Shown: one piece after another, positions 37,954 to 51,600 of the stretch | How the letters are laid out: each line of letters begins with the position of its first letter | Position numbering within the stretch: position 1 is the first letter of the stretch | Assembly (NCBI RefSeq): GCF_027744825.2 | Contig: NW_026527081.1 | Location: 186,001 to 250,000, forward strand | DNA length: 64,000 nt | Origin: Synchiropus splendidus | Taxonomy: Eukaryota; Chordata; Actinopteri; Syngnathiformes; Callionymidae | Direction of reading: 5' to 3' | The notes under the pieces: generated by a model | What the model was told of the DNA's origin: nothing | Database searches by the model: none | The model's input: only the letters and a program-made list of their open reading frames with translations | Made by a program: the position numbers and the translations under genes

Positions 37954-40900
37954 CCTGAAAAGTTATGGCACAATGCACAAAAACGCTTTTCAGCCTGAGA
38001 TAAGGTGGGTTTCGGAACGCCAAACATAAAAGTGTTGATAACTTTGGAAAAACACTTCAGACCGTTTAGATTTGATGTGCAACTACTAGAAAGACCCTTT
38101 CTGCTATAGTGGGAGGTTAAAATTTCATGTTCTGAAGCTTCCCTGAAAAGTTATGGCACAATGCACAAAAACGCTTTTCAGCCTGAGAAAAGGTGGGTTT
38201 CGGAACGCCAAACATAAAAGTGTTGATAACTTTGGAAAAACACTTCAGACAGTTTAGATTTGATGTGCAACTACTAGAAAGACCCTTTCTGCTATAGTGG
38301 GAGGTTAAAATTTCATGTTCTGAAGCTTCCCTGAAAAGTTATGGCACAATGCACAAAAACGCTTTTCAGCCTGAGATAAGGTGGGTTTCGGAACGCCAAA
38401 CATAAAAGTGTTGATAACTTTCGAAAAACACTTCAGACAGCTTAGATTTGATGTGCACCTACTAGAAAGACCCTTTCTGCTTTAGTGGGAGGTTAAAATT
38501 TCATGTTCTGAAGCTTCCCTGAAAAGTTATGGCACAATGCGTAAAAACGCTTTTCAGCCTGAGATAAGGTGGGTTTCGGAACGCCAAACATAAAAGTGTT
38601 GATAACTTTGGAAAAACATTTCAGACAGTTTAGATTTGATGTGCAACTACTAGAAAGACCCTTTCTGCTATAGTGGGAGGTTAAAATTTCATGTTCTGAA
38701 GCTTCCCTGAAAAGTTATGGCACAATGCACAAAAACGCTTTTCAGCCTGAGATAAGGTGGGTTTCGGAACGCCAAACATAAAAGTGTTAATAACTTTGGA
38801 AAAACACTTCAGACAGTTTAGATTTGATGTGCAACTACTAGAAAGACCCTTTCTGCTATAGTGGGAGGTTAAAATTTCATGTTCTGAAGCTTCCCTGAAA
38901 AGTTATGGCACAATGCACAAAAACGCTTTTCAGCCTGAGATAAGGTGGGTTTCGGAACGCCAAACATAAAAGTGTTGATAACTTTCGAAAAACACTTCAG
39001 ACAGCTTAGATTTGATGTGCACCTACTAGAAAGACCCTTTCTGCTATAGTGGGAGGTTAAAATTTCATGTTCTGAAGCTTCCCTGAAAAGTTATGGCACA
39101 ATGCGTAAAAACGCTTTTCAGCCTGAGATAAGGTGGGTTTCGGAACGCCAAACATAAAAGTGTTGATAACTTTGGAAAAACACTTCAGACAGTTTAGATT
39201 TGATGTGCAACTACTAGAAAGACCCTTTCTGCTATAGTGGGAGGTTAAAATTTCATGTTCTGAAGCTTCCCTGAAAAGTTATGGCACAATGCACAAAAAC
39301 GCTTTTCAGCCTGAGATAAGGTGGGTTTCGGAACGCCAAACATAAAAGTGTTAATAACTTTGGAAAAACACTTCAGACAGTTTAGATTTGATGTGCAACT
39401 ACTAGAAAGACCCTTTCTGCTATAGTGGGAGGTTAAAATTTCATGTTCTGAAGCTTCCCTGAAAAGTTATGGCACAATGCACAAAAACGCTTTTCAGCCT
39501 GAGATAAGGTGGGTTTCGGAACGCCAAACATAAAAGTGTTGATAACTTTCGAAAAACACTTCAGAGAGCTTAGATTTGATGTGCACCTACTAGAAAGACC
39601 CTTTCTGCTATAGTGGGAGGTTAAAATTTCATGTTCTGAAGCTTCCCTGAAAAGTTATGGCACAATGCGTAAAAACGCTTTTCAGCCTGAGATAAGGTGG
39701 GTTTCGGAACGCCAAACATAAAAGTGTTGATAACTTTGGAAAAACACTTCAGACAGTTTAGATTTGATGTGCAACTACTAGAAAGACCCTTTCTGCTATA
39801 GTGGGAGGTTAAAATTTCATGTTCTGAAGCTTTCCTGAAAAGTTATGGCACAATGCACAAAAACGCTTTTCAGCCTGAGATAAGGTGGGTTTCGGAACGC
39901 CAAACATAAAAGTGTTGATAACTTTTGAAAAACACTTCAGACAGCTTAGATTTGATGTGCAACTACTAGAAAGACCCTTTCTGCTATAGTGGGAGGTTAA
40001 AATTTCATGTTCTGAAGCTTCCCTGAAAAGTTATGGCACAATGCACAAAAACGCTTTTCAGCCTGAGATAAGGTGGGTTTCGGAACGCCAAACATAAAAG
40101 TGTTGATAACTTTGGAAAAACACTTCAGACAGTTTAGATTTGATGTGCAACTACTAGAAAGACCCTTTCTGCTATAGTGGGAGGTTAAAATTTCATGTTC
40201 TGAAGCTTCCCTGAAAAGTTATGGCACAATGCACAAAAACGCTTTTCAGCCTGAGATAAGGTGGGTTTCGGAACGCCAAACATAAAAGTGTTGATAACTT
40301 TCGAAAAACACTTCAGAGAGCTTAGATTTGATGTGCACCTACTAGAAAGACCCTTTCTGCTATAGTGGGAGGTTAAAATTTCATGTTCTGAAGCTTTCCT
40401 GAAAAGTTATGGCACAATGCACAAAAACGCTTTTCAGCCTGAGATAAGGTGGGTTTCGGAACGCCAAACATAAAAGTGTTGATAACTTTCGAAAAACACT
40501 TCAGAGAGCTTAGATTTGATGTGCACCTACTAGAAAGACCCTTTCTGCTATAGTGGGAGGTTAAAATTTCATGTTCTGAAGCTTCCCTGAAAAGTTATGG
40601 CACAATGCGTAAAAACGCTTTTCAGCCTGAGATAAGGTGGGTTTCGGAACGCCAAACATAAAAGTGTTGATAACTTTGGAAAAACACTTCAGACAGCTTA
40701 GATTTGATGTGCAACTACTAGAAAGACCCTTTCTGCTATAGTGGGAGGTTAAAATTTCATGTTCTGAAGCTTCCCTGAAAAGTTATGGCACAATGCACAA
40801 AAACGCTTTTCAGCCTGAGATAAGGTGGGTTTCGGAACGCCAAACATAAAAGTGTTGATAACTTTCGAAAAACACTTCAGACAGCTTAGATTTGATGTGC

Positions 40901-42360
40901 ACCTACTAGAAAGACCCTTTCTGCTATAGTGGGAGGTTAAAATTTCATGTTCTGAAGCTTCCCTGAAAAGTTATGGCACAATGCGTAAAAACGCTTTTCA
41001 GCCTGAGATAAGGTGGGTTTCGGAACGCCAAACATAAAAGTGTTGATAACTTTGGAAAAACACTTCAGACAGTTTAGATTTGATGTGCAACTACTAGAAA
41101 GACCCTTTCTGCTATAGTGGGAGGTTAAAATTTCATGTTCTGAAGCTTCCCTGAAAAGTTATGGCACAATGCACAAAAACGCTTTTCAGCCTGAGATAAG
41201 GTGGGTTTCGGAACGCCAAACATAAAAGTGTTAATAACTTTGGAAAAACACTTCAGACAGTTTAGATTTGATGTGCAACTACTAGAAAGACCCTTTCTGC
41301 TATAGTGGGAGGTTAAAATTTCATGTTCTGAAGCTTCCCTGAAAAGTTATGGCACAATGCACAAAAACGCTTTTCAGCCTGAGATAAGGTGGGTTTCGGA
41401 ACGCCAAACATAAAAGTGTTGATAACTTTCGAAAAACACTTCAGAGAGCTTAGATTTGATGTGCACCTACTAGAAAGACCCTTTCTGCTATAGTGGGAGG
41501 TTAAAATTTCATGTTCTGAAGCTTTCCTGAAAAGTTATGGCACAATGCACAAAAACGCTTTTCAGCCTGAGATAAGGTGGGTTTCGGAACGCCAAACATA
41601 AAAGTGTTGATAACTTTCGAAAAACACTTCAGAGAGCTTAGATTTGATGTGCACCTACTAGAAAGACCCTTTCTGCTATAGTGGGAGGTTAAAATTTCAT
41701 GTTCTGAAGCTTCCCTGAAAAGTTATGGCACAATGCGTAAAAACGCTTTTCAGCCTGAGATAAGGTGGGTTTCGGAACGCCAAACATAAAAGTGTTGATA
41801 ACTTTGGAAAAACACTTCAGACAGCTTAGATTTGATGTGCAACTACTAGAAAGACCCTTTCTGCTATAGTGGGAGGTTAAAATTTCATGTTCTGAAGCTT
41901 CCCTGAAAAGTTATGGCACAATGCACAAAAACGCTTTTCAGCCTGAGATAAGGTGGGTTTCGGAACGCCAAACATAAAAGTGTTGATAACTTTCGAAAAA
42001 CACTTCAGACAGCTTAGATTTGATGTGCACCTACTAGAAAGACCCTTTCTGCTATAGTGGGAGGTTAAAATTTCATGTTCTGAAGCTTCCCTGAAAAGTT
42101 ATGGCACAATGCGTAAAAACGCTTTTCAGCCTGAGATAAGGTGGGTTTCGGAACGCCAAACATAAAAGTGTTGATAACTTTGGAAAAACACTTCAGACAG
42201 TTTAGATTTGATGTGCAACTACTAGAAAGACCCTTTCTGCTATAGTGGGAGGTTAAAATTTCATGTTCTGAAGCTTCCCTGAAAAGTTATGGCACAATGC
42301 ACAAAAACGCTTTTCAGCCTGAGATAAGGTGGGTTTCGGAACGCCAAACATAAAAGTGTT
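37954..42360. repeat. 23-monomer dispersed duplication, left copy (m203-m225)
   Basis: Units m203-m225 match m236-m258 in class order at an offset of 33 units (6,204 bp). They share the consecutive markers A87C (m203/m236), T25A (m204/m237) and A130T (m205/m238). Identity by informative sites spans 37954-42360 against 44158-48564. One substitution was seen, C79T at 38619 in m206, absent from m239. To the left, m199-m202 match m231-m234 at 32 units, so one S unit (m235) was gained or lost. A more diverged start of the same series is m192-m195. Confidence 0.85.
40233..42300. repeat. Six-monomer block delta, copies 2 and 3 in tandem
   Basis: m215-m220 read P(T165), P(C165), GT-U, Q, GT-R, V. 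m221-m225 repeat the first five, after which P (m226) replaces the expected V. Tandem placement of the 1,128-bp unit shows it behaves as a local higher-order repeat. Confidence 0.85.
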
Positions 42361-44157
42361 GATAACTTTCGAAAAACACTTCAGAGAGCTTAGATTTGAT
42401 GTGCACCTACTAGAAAGACCCTTTCTGCTATAGTGGGAGGTTAAAATTTCATGTTCTGAAGCTTCCCTGAAAAGTTATGGCACAATGCGTAAAAACGCTT
42501 TTCAGCCTGAGATAAGGTGGGTTTCGGAACGCCAAACATAAAAGTGTTGATAACTTTGGAAAAACACTTCAGACAGTTTAGATTTGATGTGCAACTACTA
42601 GAAAGACCCTTTCTGCTATAGTGGGAGGTTAAAATTTCATGTTCTGAAGCTTTCCTGAAAAGTTATGGCACAATGCACAAAAACGCTTTTCAGCCTGAGA
42701 TAAGGTGGGTTTCGGAACGCCAAACATAAAAGTGTTGATAACTTTGGAAAAACACTTCAGACATCTTAGATTTGATGTGCAACTACTAGAAAGACCCTTT
42801 CTGCTATAGTGGGAGGTTAAAATTTCATGTTCTGAAGCTTCCCTGAAAAGTTATGGCACAATGCACAAAAACGCTTTTCAGCCTGAGATAAGGTGGGTTT
42901 CGGAACGCCAAACATAAAAGTGTTGATAACTTTCGAAAAACACTTCAGAGAGCTTAGATTTGATGTGCACCTACTAGAAAGACCCTTTCTGCTATAGTGG
43001 GAGGTTAAAATTTCATGTTCTGAAGCTTCCCTGAAAAGTTATGGCACAATGCGTAAAAACGCTTTTCAGCCTGAGATAAGGTGGGTTTCGGAACGCCAAA
43101 CATAAAAGTGTTGATAACTTTGGAAAAACACTTCAGACAGTTTAGATTTGATGTGCAACTACTAGAAAGACCCTTTCTGCTATAGTGGGAGGTTAAAATT
43201 TCATGTTCTGAAGCTTTCCTGAAAAGTTATGGCACAATGCACAAAAACGCTTTTCAGCCTGAGATAAGGTGGGTTTCGGAACGCCAAACATAAAAGTGTT
43301 GATAACTTTTGAAAAACACTTCAGACAGCTTAGATTTGATGTGCAACTACTAGAAAGACCCTTTCTGCTATAGTGGGAGGTTAAAATTTCATGTTCTGAA
43401 GCTTCCCTGAAAAGTTATGGCACAATGCACAAAAACGCTTTTCAGCCTGAGATAAGGTGGGTTTCGGAACGCCAAACATAAAAGTGTTGATAACTTTGGA
43501 AAAACACTTCAGACAGTTTAGATTTGATGTGCAACTACTAGAAAGACCCTTTCTGCTATAGTGGGAGGTTAAAATTTCATGTTCTGAAGCTTCCCTGAAA
43601 AGTTATGGCACAATGCACAAAAACGCTTTTCAGCCTGAGATAAGGTGGGTTTCGGAACGCCAAACATAAAAGTGTTGATAACTTTCGAAAAACACTTCAG
43701 AGAGCTTAGATTTGATGTGCACCTACTAGAAAGACCCTTTCTGCTATAGTGGGAGGTTAAAATTTCATGTTCTGAAGCTTCCCTGAAAAGTTATGGCACA
43801 ATGCGTAAAAACGCTTTTCAGCCTGAGATAAGGTGGGTTTCGGAACGCCAAACATAAAAGTGTTGATAACTTTGGAAAAACACTTCAGACAGTTTAGATT
43901 TGATGTGCAACTACTAGAAAGACCCTTTCTGCTATAGTGGGAGGTTAAAATTTCATGTTCTGAAGCTTTCCTGAAAAGTTATGGCACAATGCACAAAAAC
44001 GCTTTTCAGCCTGAGATAAGGTGGGTTTCGGAACGCCAAACATAAAAGTGTTGATAACTTTTGAAAAACACTTCAGACAGCTTAGATTTGATGTGCAACT
44101 ACTAGAAAGACCCTTTCTGCTATAGTGGGAGGTTAAAATTTCATGTTCTGAAGCTTC

Positions 44158-47100
44158 CCTGAAAAGTTATGGCACAATGCACAAAAACGCTTTTCAGCCT
44201 GAGATAAGGTGGGTTTCGGAACGCCAAACATAAAAGTGTTGATAACTTTGGAAAAACACTTCAGACCGTTTAGATTTGATGTGCAACTACTAGAAAGACC
44301 CTTTCTGCTATAGTGGGAGGTTAAAATTTCATGTTCTGAAGCTTCCCTGAAAAGTTATGGCACAATGCACAAAAACGCTTTTCAGCCTGAGAAAAGGTGG
44401 GTTTCGGAACGCCAAACATAAAAGTGTTGATAACTTTGGAAAAACACTTCAGACAGTTTAGATTTGATGTGCAACTACTAGAAAGACCCTTTCTGCTATA
44501 GTGGGAGGTTAAAATTTCATGTTCTGAAGCTTCCCTGAAAAGTTATGGCACAATGCACAAAAACGCTTTTCAGCCTGAGATAAGGTGGGTTTCGGAACGC
44601 CAAACATAAAAGTGTTGATAACTTTCGAAAAACACTTCAGACAGCTTAGATTTGATGTGCACCTACTAGAAAGACCCTTTCTGCTTTAGTGGGAGGTTAA
44701 AATTTCATGTTCTGAAGCTTCCCTGAAAAGTTATGGCACAATGCGTAAAAACGCTTTTCAGCCTGAGATAAGGTGGGTTTCGGAACGCCAAACATAAAAG
44801 TGTTGATAACTTTGGAAAAACACTTCAGACAGTTTAGATTTGATGTGCAACTACTAGAAAGACCCTTTCTGCTATAGTGGGAGGTTAAAATTTCATGTTC
44901 TGAAGCTTCCCTGAAAAGTTATGGCACAATGCACAAAAACGCTTTTCAGCCTGAGATAAGGTGGGTTTCGGAACGCCAAACATAAAAGTGTTAATAACTT
45001 TGGAAAAACACTTCAGACAGTTTAGATTTGATGTGCAACTACTAGAAAGACCCTTTCTGCTATAGTGGGAGGTTAAAATTTCATGTTCTGAAGCTTCCCT
45101 GAAAAGTTATGGCACAATGCACAAAAACGCTTTTCAGCCTGAGATAAGGTGGGTTTCGGAACGCCAAACATAAAAGTGTTGATAACTTTCGAAAAACACT
45201 TCAGACAGCTTAGATTTGATGTGCACCTACTAGAAAGACCCTTTCTGCTATAGTGGGAGGTTAAAATTTCATGTTCTGAAGCTTCCCTGAAAAGTTATGG
45301 CACAATGCGTAAAAACGCTTTTCAGCCTGAGATAAGGTGGGTTTCGGAACGCCAAACATAAAAGTGTTGATAACTTTGGAAAAACACTTCAGACAGTTTA
45401 GATTTGATGTGCAACTACTAGAAAGACCCTTTCTGCTATAGTGGGAGGTTAAAATTTCATGTTCTGAAGCTTCCCTGAAAAGTTATGGCACAATGCACAA
45501 AAACGCTTTTCAGCCTGAGATAAGGTGGGTTTCGGAACGCCAAACATAAAAGTGTTAATAACTTTGGAAAAACACTTCAGACAGTTTAGATTTGATGTGC
45601 AACTACTAGAAAGACCCTTTCTGCTATAGTGGGAGGTTAAAATTTCATGTTCTGAAGCTTCCCTGAAAAGTTATGGCACAATGCACAAAAACGCTTTTCA
45701 GCCTGAGATAAGGTGGGTTTCGGAACGCCAAACATAAAAGTGTTGATAACTTTCGAAAAACACTTCAGAGAGCTTAGATTTGATGTGCACCTACTAGAAA
45801 GACCCTTTCTGCTATAGTGGGAGGTTAAAATTTCATGTTCTGAAGCTTCCCTGAAAAGTTATGGCACAATGCGTAAAAACGCTTTTCAGCCTGAGATAAG
45901 GTGGGTTTCGGAACGCCAAACATAAAAGTGTTGATAACTTTGGAAAAACACTTCAGACAGTTTAGATTTGATGTGCAACTACTAGAAAGACCCTTTCTGC
46001 TATAGTGGGAGGTTAAAATTTCATGTTCTGAAGCTTTCCTGAAAAGTTATGGCACAATGCACAAAAACGCTTTTCAGCCTGAGATAAGGTGGGTTTCGGA
46101 ACGCCAAACATAAAAGTGTTGATAACTTTTGAAAAACACTTCAGACAGCTTAGATTTGATGTGCAACTACTAGAAAGACCCTTTCTGCTATAGTGGGAGG
46201 TTAAAATTTCATGTTCTGAAGCTTCCCTGAAAAGTTATGGCACAATGCACAAAAACGCTTTTCAGCCTGAGATAAGGTGGGTTTCGGAACGCCAAACATA
46301 AAAGTGTTGATAACTTTGGAAAAACACTTCAGACAGTTTAGATTTGATGTGCAACTACTAGAAAGACCCTTTCTGCTATAGTGGGAGGTTAAAATTTCAT
46401 GTTCTGAAGCTTCCCTGAAAAGTTATGGCACAATGCACAAAAACGCTTTTCAGCCTGAGATAAGGTGGGTTTCGGAACGCCAAACATAAAAGTGTTGATA
46501 ACTTTCGAAAAACACTTCAGAGAGCTTAGATTTGATGTGCACCTACTAGAAAGACCCTTTCTGCTATAGTGGGAGGTTAAAATTTCATGTTCTGAAGCTT
46601 TCCTGAAAAGTTATGGCACAATGCACAAAAACGCTTTTCAGCCTGAGATAAGGTGGGTTTCGGAACGCCAAACATAAAAGTGTTGATAACTTTCGAAAAA
46701 CACTTCAGAGAGCTTAGATTTGATGTGCACCTACTAGAAAGACCCTTTCTGCTATAGTGGGAGGTTAAAATTTCATGTTCTGAAGCTTCCCTGAAAAGTT
46801 ATGGCACAATGCGTAAAAACGCTTTTCAGCCTGAGATAAGGTGGGTTTCGGAACGCCAAACATAAAAGTGTTGATAACTTTGGAAAAACACTTCAGACAG
46901 CTTAGATTTGATGTGCAACTACTAGAAAGACCCTTTCTGCTATAGTGGGAGGTTAAAATTTCATGTTCTGAAGCTTCCCTGAAAAGTTATGGCACAATGC
47001 ACAAAAACGCTTTTCAGCCTGAGATAAGGTGGGTTTCGGAACGCCAAACATAAAAGTGTTGATAACTTTCGAAAAACACTTCAGACAGCTTAGATTTGAT

Positions 47101-48564
47101 GTGCACCTACTAGAAAGACCCTTTCTGCTATAGTGGGAGGTTAAAATTTCATGTTCTGAAGCTTCCCTGAAAAGTTATGGCACAATGCGTAAAAACGCTT
47201 TTCAGCCTGAGATAAGGTGGGTTTCGGAACGCCAAACATAAAAGTGTTGATAACTTTGGAAAAACACTTCAGACAGTTTAGATTTGATGTGCAACTACTA
47301 GAAAGACCCTTTCTGCTATAGTGGGAGGTTAAAATTTCATGTTCTGAAGCTTCCCTGAAAAGTTATGGCACAATGCACAAAAACGCTTTTCAGCCTGAGA
47401 TAAGGTGGGTTTCGGAACGCCAAACATAAAAGTGTTAATAACTTTGGAAAAACACTTCAGACAGTTTAGATTTGATGTGCAACTACTAGAAAGACCCTTT
47501 CTGCTATAGTGGGAGGTTAAAATTTCATGTTCTGAAGCTTCCCTGAAAAGTTATGGCACAATGCACAAAAACGCTTTTCAGCCTGAGATAAGGTGGGTTT
47601 CGGAACGCCAAACATAAAAGTGTTGATAACTTTCGAAAAACACTTCAGAGAGCTTAGATTTGATGTGCACCTACTAGAAAGACCCTTTCTGCTATAGTGG
47701 GAGGTTAAAATTTCATGTTCTGAAGCTTTCCTGAAAAGTTATGGCACAATGCACAAAAACGCTTTTCAGCCTGAGATAAGGTGGGTTTCGGAACGCCAAA
47801 CATAAAAGTGTTGATAACTTTCGAAAAACACTTCAGAGAGCTTAGATTTGATGTGCACCTACTAGAAAGACCCTTTCTGCTATAGTGGGAGGTTAAAATT
47901 TCATGTTCTGAAGCTTCCCTGAAAAGTTATGGCACAATGCGTAAAAACGCTTTTCAGCCTGAGATAAGGTGGGTTTCGGAACGCCAAACATAAAAGTGTT
48001 GATAACTTTGGAAAAACACTTCAGACAGCTTAGATTTGATGTGCAACTACTAGAAAGACCCTTTCTGCTATAGTGGGAGGTTAAAATTTCATGTTCTGAA
48101 GCTTCCCTGAAAAGTTATGGCACAATGCACAAAAACGCTTTTCAGCCTGAGATAAGGTGGGTTTCGGAACGCCAAACATAAAAGTGTTGATAACTTTCGA
48201 AAAACACTTCAGACAGCTTAGATTTGATGTGCACCTACTAGAAAGACCCTTTCTGCTATAGTGGGAGGTTAAAATTTCATGTTCTGAAGCTTCCCTGAAA
48301 AGTTATGGCACAATGCGTAAAAACGCTTTTCAGCCTGAGATAAGGTGGGTTTCGGAACGCCAAACATAAAAGTGTTGATAACTTTGGAAAAACACTTCAG
48401 ACAGTTTAGATTTGATGTGCAACTACTAGAAAGACCCTTTCTGCTATAGTGGGAGGTTAAAATTTCATGTTCTGAAGCTTCCCTGAAAAGTTATGGCACA
48501 ATGCACAAAAACGCTTTTCAGCCTGAGATAAGGTGGGTTTCGGAACGCCAAACATAAAAGTGTT
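44158..48564. repeat. 23-monomer dispersed duplication, right copy (m236-m258)
   Basis: This is the partner of 37954-42360, with A87C in m236, T25A in m237 and A130T in m238. Its right part runs straight into the 15-monomer tandem duplication, so some of this order is present a third time near 50-51 kb. It contains two consecutive P-P-U-Q-R-V blocks, m248-m253 and m254-m259; the left copy has only eleven units of that series. Confidence 0.84.
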
Positions 48565-48692
48565 AATAACTTTGGAAAAACACTTCAGACAGTTTAGATT
48601 TGATGTGCAACTACTAGAAAGACCCTTTCTGCTATAGTGGGAGGTTAAAATTTCATGTTCTGAAGCTTCCCTGAAAAGTTATGGCACAATGC
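46437..48692. repeat. Six-monomer block delta, two complete tandem copies
   Basis: m248-m253 and m254-m259 each read P(T165), P(C165), GT-U, Q, GT-R, V. A further copy, m269-m274 at 50385-51512, arises from the 15-monomer duplication. Confidence 0.86.
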
Positions 48693-51600
48693 ACAAAAAC
48701 GCTTTTCAGCCTGAGATAAGGTGGGTTTCGGAACGCCAAACATAAAAGTGTTGATAACTTTCGAAAAACACTTCAGAGAGCTTAGATTTGATGTGCACCT
48801 ACTAGAAAGACCCTTTCTGCTATAGTGGGAGGTTAAAATTTCATGTTCTGAAGCTTCCCTGAAAAGTTATGGCACAATGCGGAAAAACGCTTTTCAGCCT
48901 GAGATAAGGTGGGTTTCGGAACGCCAAACATAAAAGTGTTGATAACTTTGGAAAAACACTTCAGACAGTTTAGATTTGATGTGCAACTACTAGAAAGACC
49001 CTTTCTGCTATAGTGGGAGGTTAAAATTTCATGTTCTGAAGCTTTCCTGAAAAGTTATGGCACAATGCACAAAAACGCTTTTCAGCCTGAGATAAGGTGG
49101 GTTTCGGAACGCCAAACATAAAAGTGTTGATAACTTTTGAAAAACACTTCAGACAGCTTAGATTTGATGTGCAACTACTAGAAAGACCCTTTCTGCTATA
49201 GTGGGAGGTTAAAATTTCATGTTCTGAAGCTTCCCTGAAAAGTTATGGCACAATGCACAAAAACGCTTTTCAGCCTGAGATAAGGTGGGTTTCGGAACGC
49301 CAAACATAAAAGTGTTGATAACTTTCGAAAAACACTTCAGAGAGCTTAGATTTGATGTGCACCTACTAGAAAGACCCTTTCTGCTATAGTGGGAGGTTAA
49401 AATTTCATGTTCTGAAGCTTCCCTGAAAAGTTATGGCACAATGCGTAAAAACGCTTTTCAGCCTGAGATAAGGTGGGTTTCGGAACGCCAAACATAAAAG
49501 TGTTGATAACTTTGGAAAAACACTTCAGACAGTTTAGATTTGATGTGCAACTACTAGAAAGACCCTTTCTGCTATAGTGGGAGGTTAAAATTTCATGTTC
49601 TGAAGCTTTTCTGAAAAGTTATGGCACAATGCACAAAAACGCTTTTCAGCCTGAGATAAGGTGGGTTTCGGAACGCCAAACATAAAAGTGTTGATAACTT
49701 TTGAAAAACACTTCAGACAGCTTAGATTTGATGTGCAACTACTAGAAAGACCCTTTCTGCTATAGTGGGAGGTTAAAATTTCATGTTCTGAAGCTTCCCT
49801 GAAAAGTTATGGCACAATGCACAAAAACGCTTTTCAGCCTGAGATAAGGTGGGTTTCGGAACGCCAAACATAAAAGTGTTGATAACTTTCGAAAAACACT
49901 TCAGACAGCTTAGATTTGATGTGCACCTACTAGAAAGACCCTTTCTGCTATAGTGGGAGGTTAAAATTTCATGTTCTGAAGCTTCCCTGAAAAGTTATGG
50001 CACAATGCGTAAAAACGCTTTTCAGCCTGAGATAAGGTGGGTTTCGGAACGCCAAACATAAAAGTGTTGATAACTTTGGAAAAACACTTCAGACAGTTTA
50101 GATTTGATGTGCAACTACTAGAAAGACCCTTTCTGCTATAGTGGGAGGTTAAAATTTCATGTTCTGAAGCTTCCCTGAAAAGTTATGGCACAATGCACAA
50201 AAACGCTTTTCAGCCTGAGATAAGGTGGGTTTCGGAACGCCAAACATAAAAGTGTTAATAACTTTGGAAAAACACTTCAGACAGTTTAGATTTGATGTGC
50301 AACTACTAGAAAGACCCTTTCTGCTATAGTGGGAGGTTAAAATTTCATGTTCTGAAGCTTCCCTGAAAAGTTATGGCACAATGCACAAAAACGCTTTTCA
50401 GCCTGAGATAAGGTGGGTTTCGGAACGCCAAACATAAAAGTGTTGATAACTTTCGAAAAACACTTCAGAGAGCTTAGATTTGATGTGCACCTACTAGAAA
50501 GACCCTTTCTGCTATAGTGGGAGGTTAAAATTTCATGTTCTGAAGCTTTCCTGAAAAGTTATGGCACAATGCACAAAAACGCTTTTCAGCCTGAGATAAG
50601 GTGGGTTTCGGAACGCCAAACATAAAAGTGTTGATAACTTTCGAAAAACACTTCAGAGAGCTTAGATTTGATGTGCACCTACTAGAAAGACCCTTTCTGC
50701 TATAGTGGGAGGTTAAAATTTCATGTTCTGAAGCTTCCCTGAAAAGTTATGGCACAATGCGTAAAAACGCTTTTCAGCCTGAGATAAGGTGGGTTTCGGA
50801 ACGCCAAACATAAAAGTGTTGATAACTTTGGAAAAACACTTCAGACAGCTTAGATTTGATGTGCAACTACTAGAAAGACCCTTTCTGCTATAGTGGGAGG
50901 TTAAAATTTCATGTTCTGAAGCTTCCCTGAAAAGTTATGGCACAATGCACAAAAACGCTTTTCAGCCTGAGATAAGGTGGGTTTCGGAACGCCAAACATA
51001 AAAGTGTTGATAACTTTCGAAAAACACTTCAGACAGCTTAGATTTGATGTGCACCTACTAGAAAGACCCTTTCTGCTATAGTGGGAGGTTAAAATTTCAT
51101 GTTCTGAAGCTTCCCTGAAAAGTTATGGCACAATGCGTAAAAACGCTTTTCAGCCTGAGATAAGGTGGGTTTCGGAACGCCAAACATAAAAGTGTTGATA
51201 ACTTTGGAAAAACACTTCAGACAGTTTAGATTTGATGTGCAACTACTAGAAAGACCCTTTCTGCTATAGTGGGAGGTTAAAATTTCATGTTCTGAAGCTT
51301 CCCTGAAAAGTTATGGCACAATGCACAAAAACGCTTTTCAGCCTGAGATAAGGTGGGTTTCGGAACGCCAAACATAAAAGTGTTAATAACTTTGGAAAAA
51401 CACTTCAGACAGTTTAGATTTGATGTGCAACTACTAGAAAGACCCTTTCTGCTATAGTGGGAGGTTAAAATTTCATGTTCTGAAGCTTCCCTGAAAAGTT
51501 ATGGCACAATGCACAAAAACGCTTTTCAGCCTGAGATAAGGTGGGTTTCGGAACGCCAAACATAAAAGTGTTGATAACTTTCGAAAAACACTTCAGAGAG

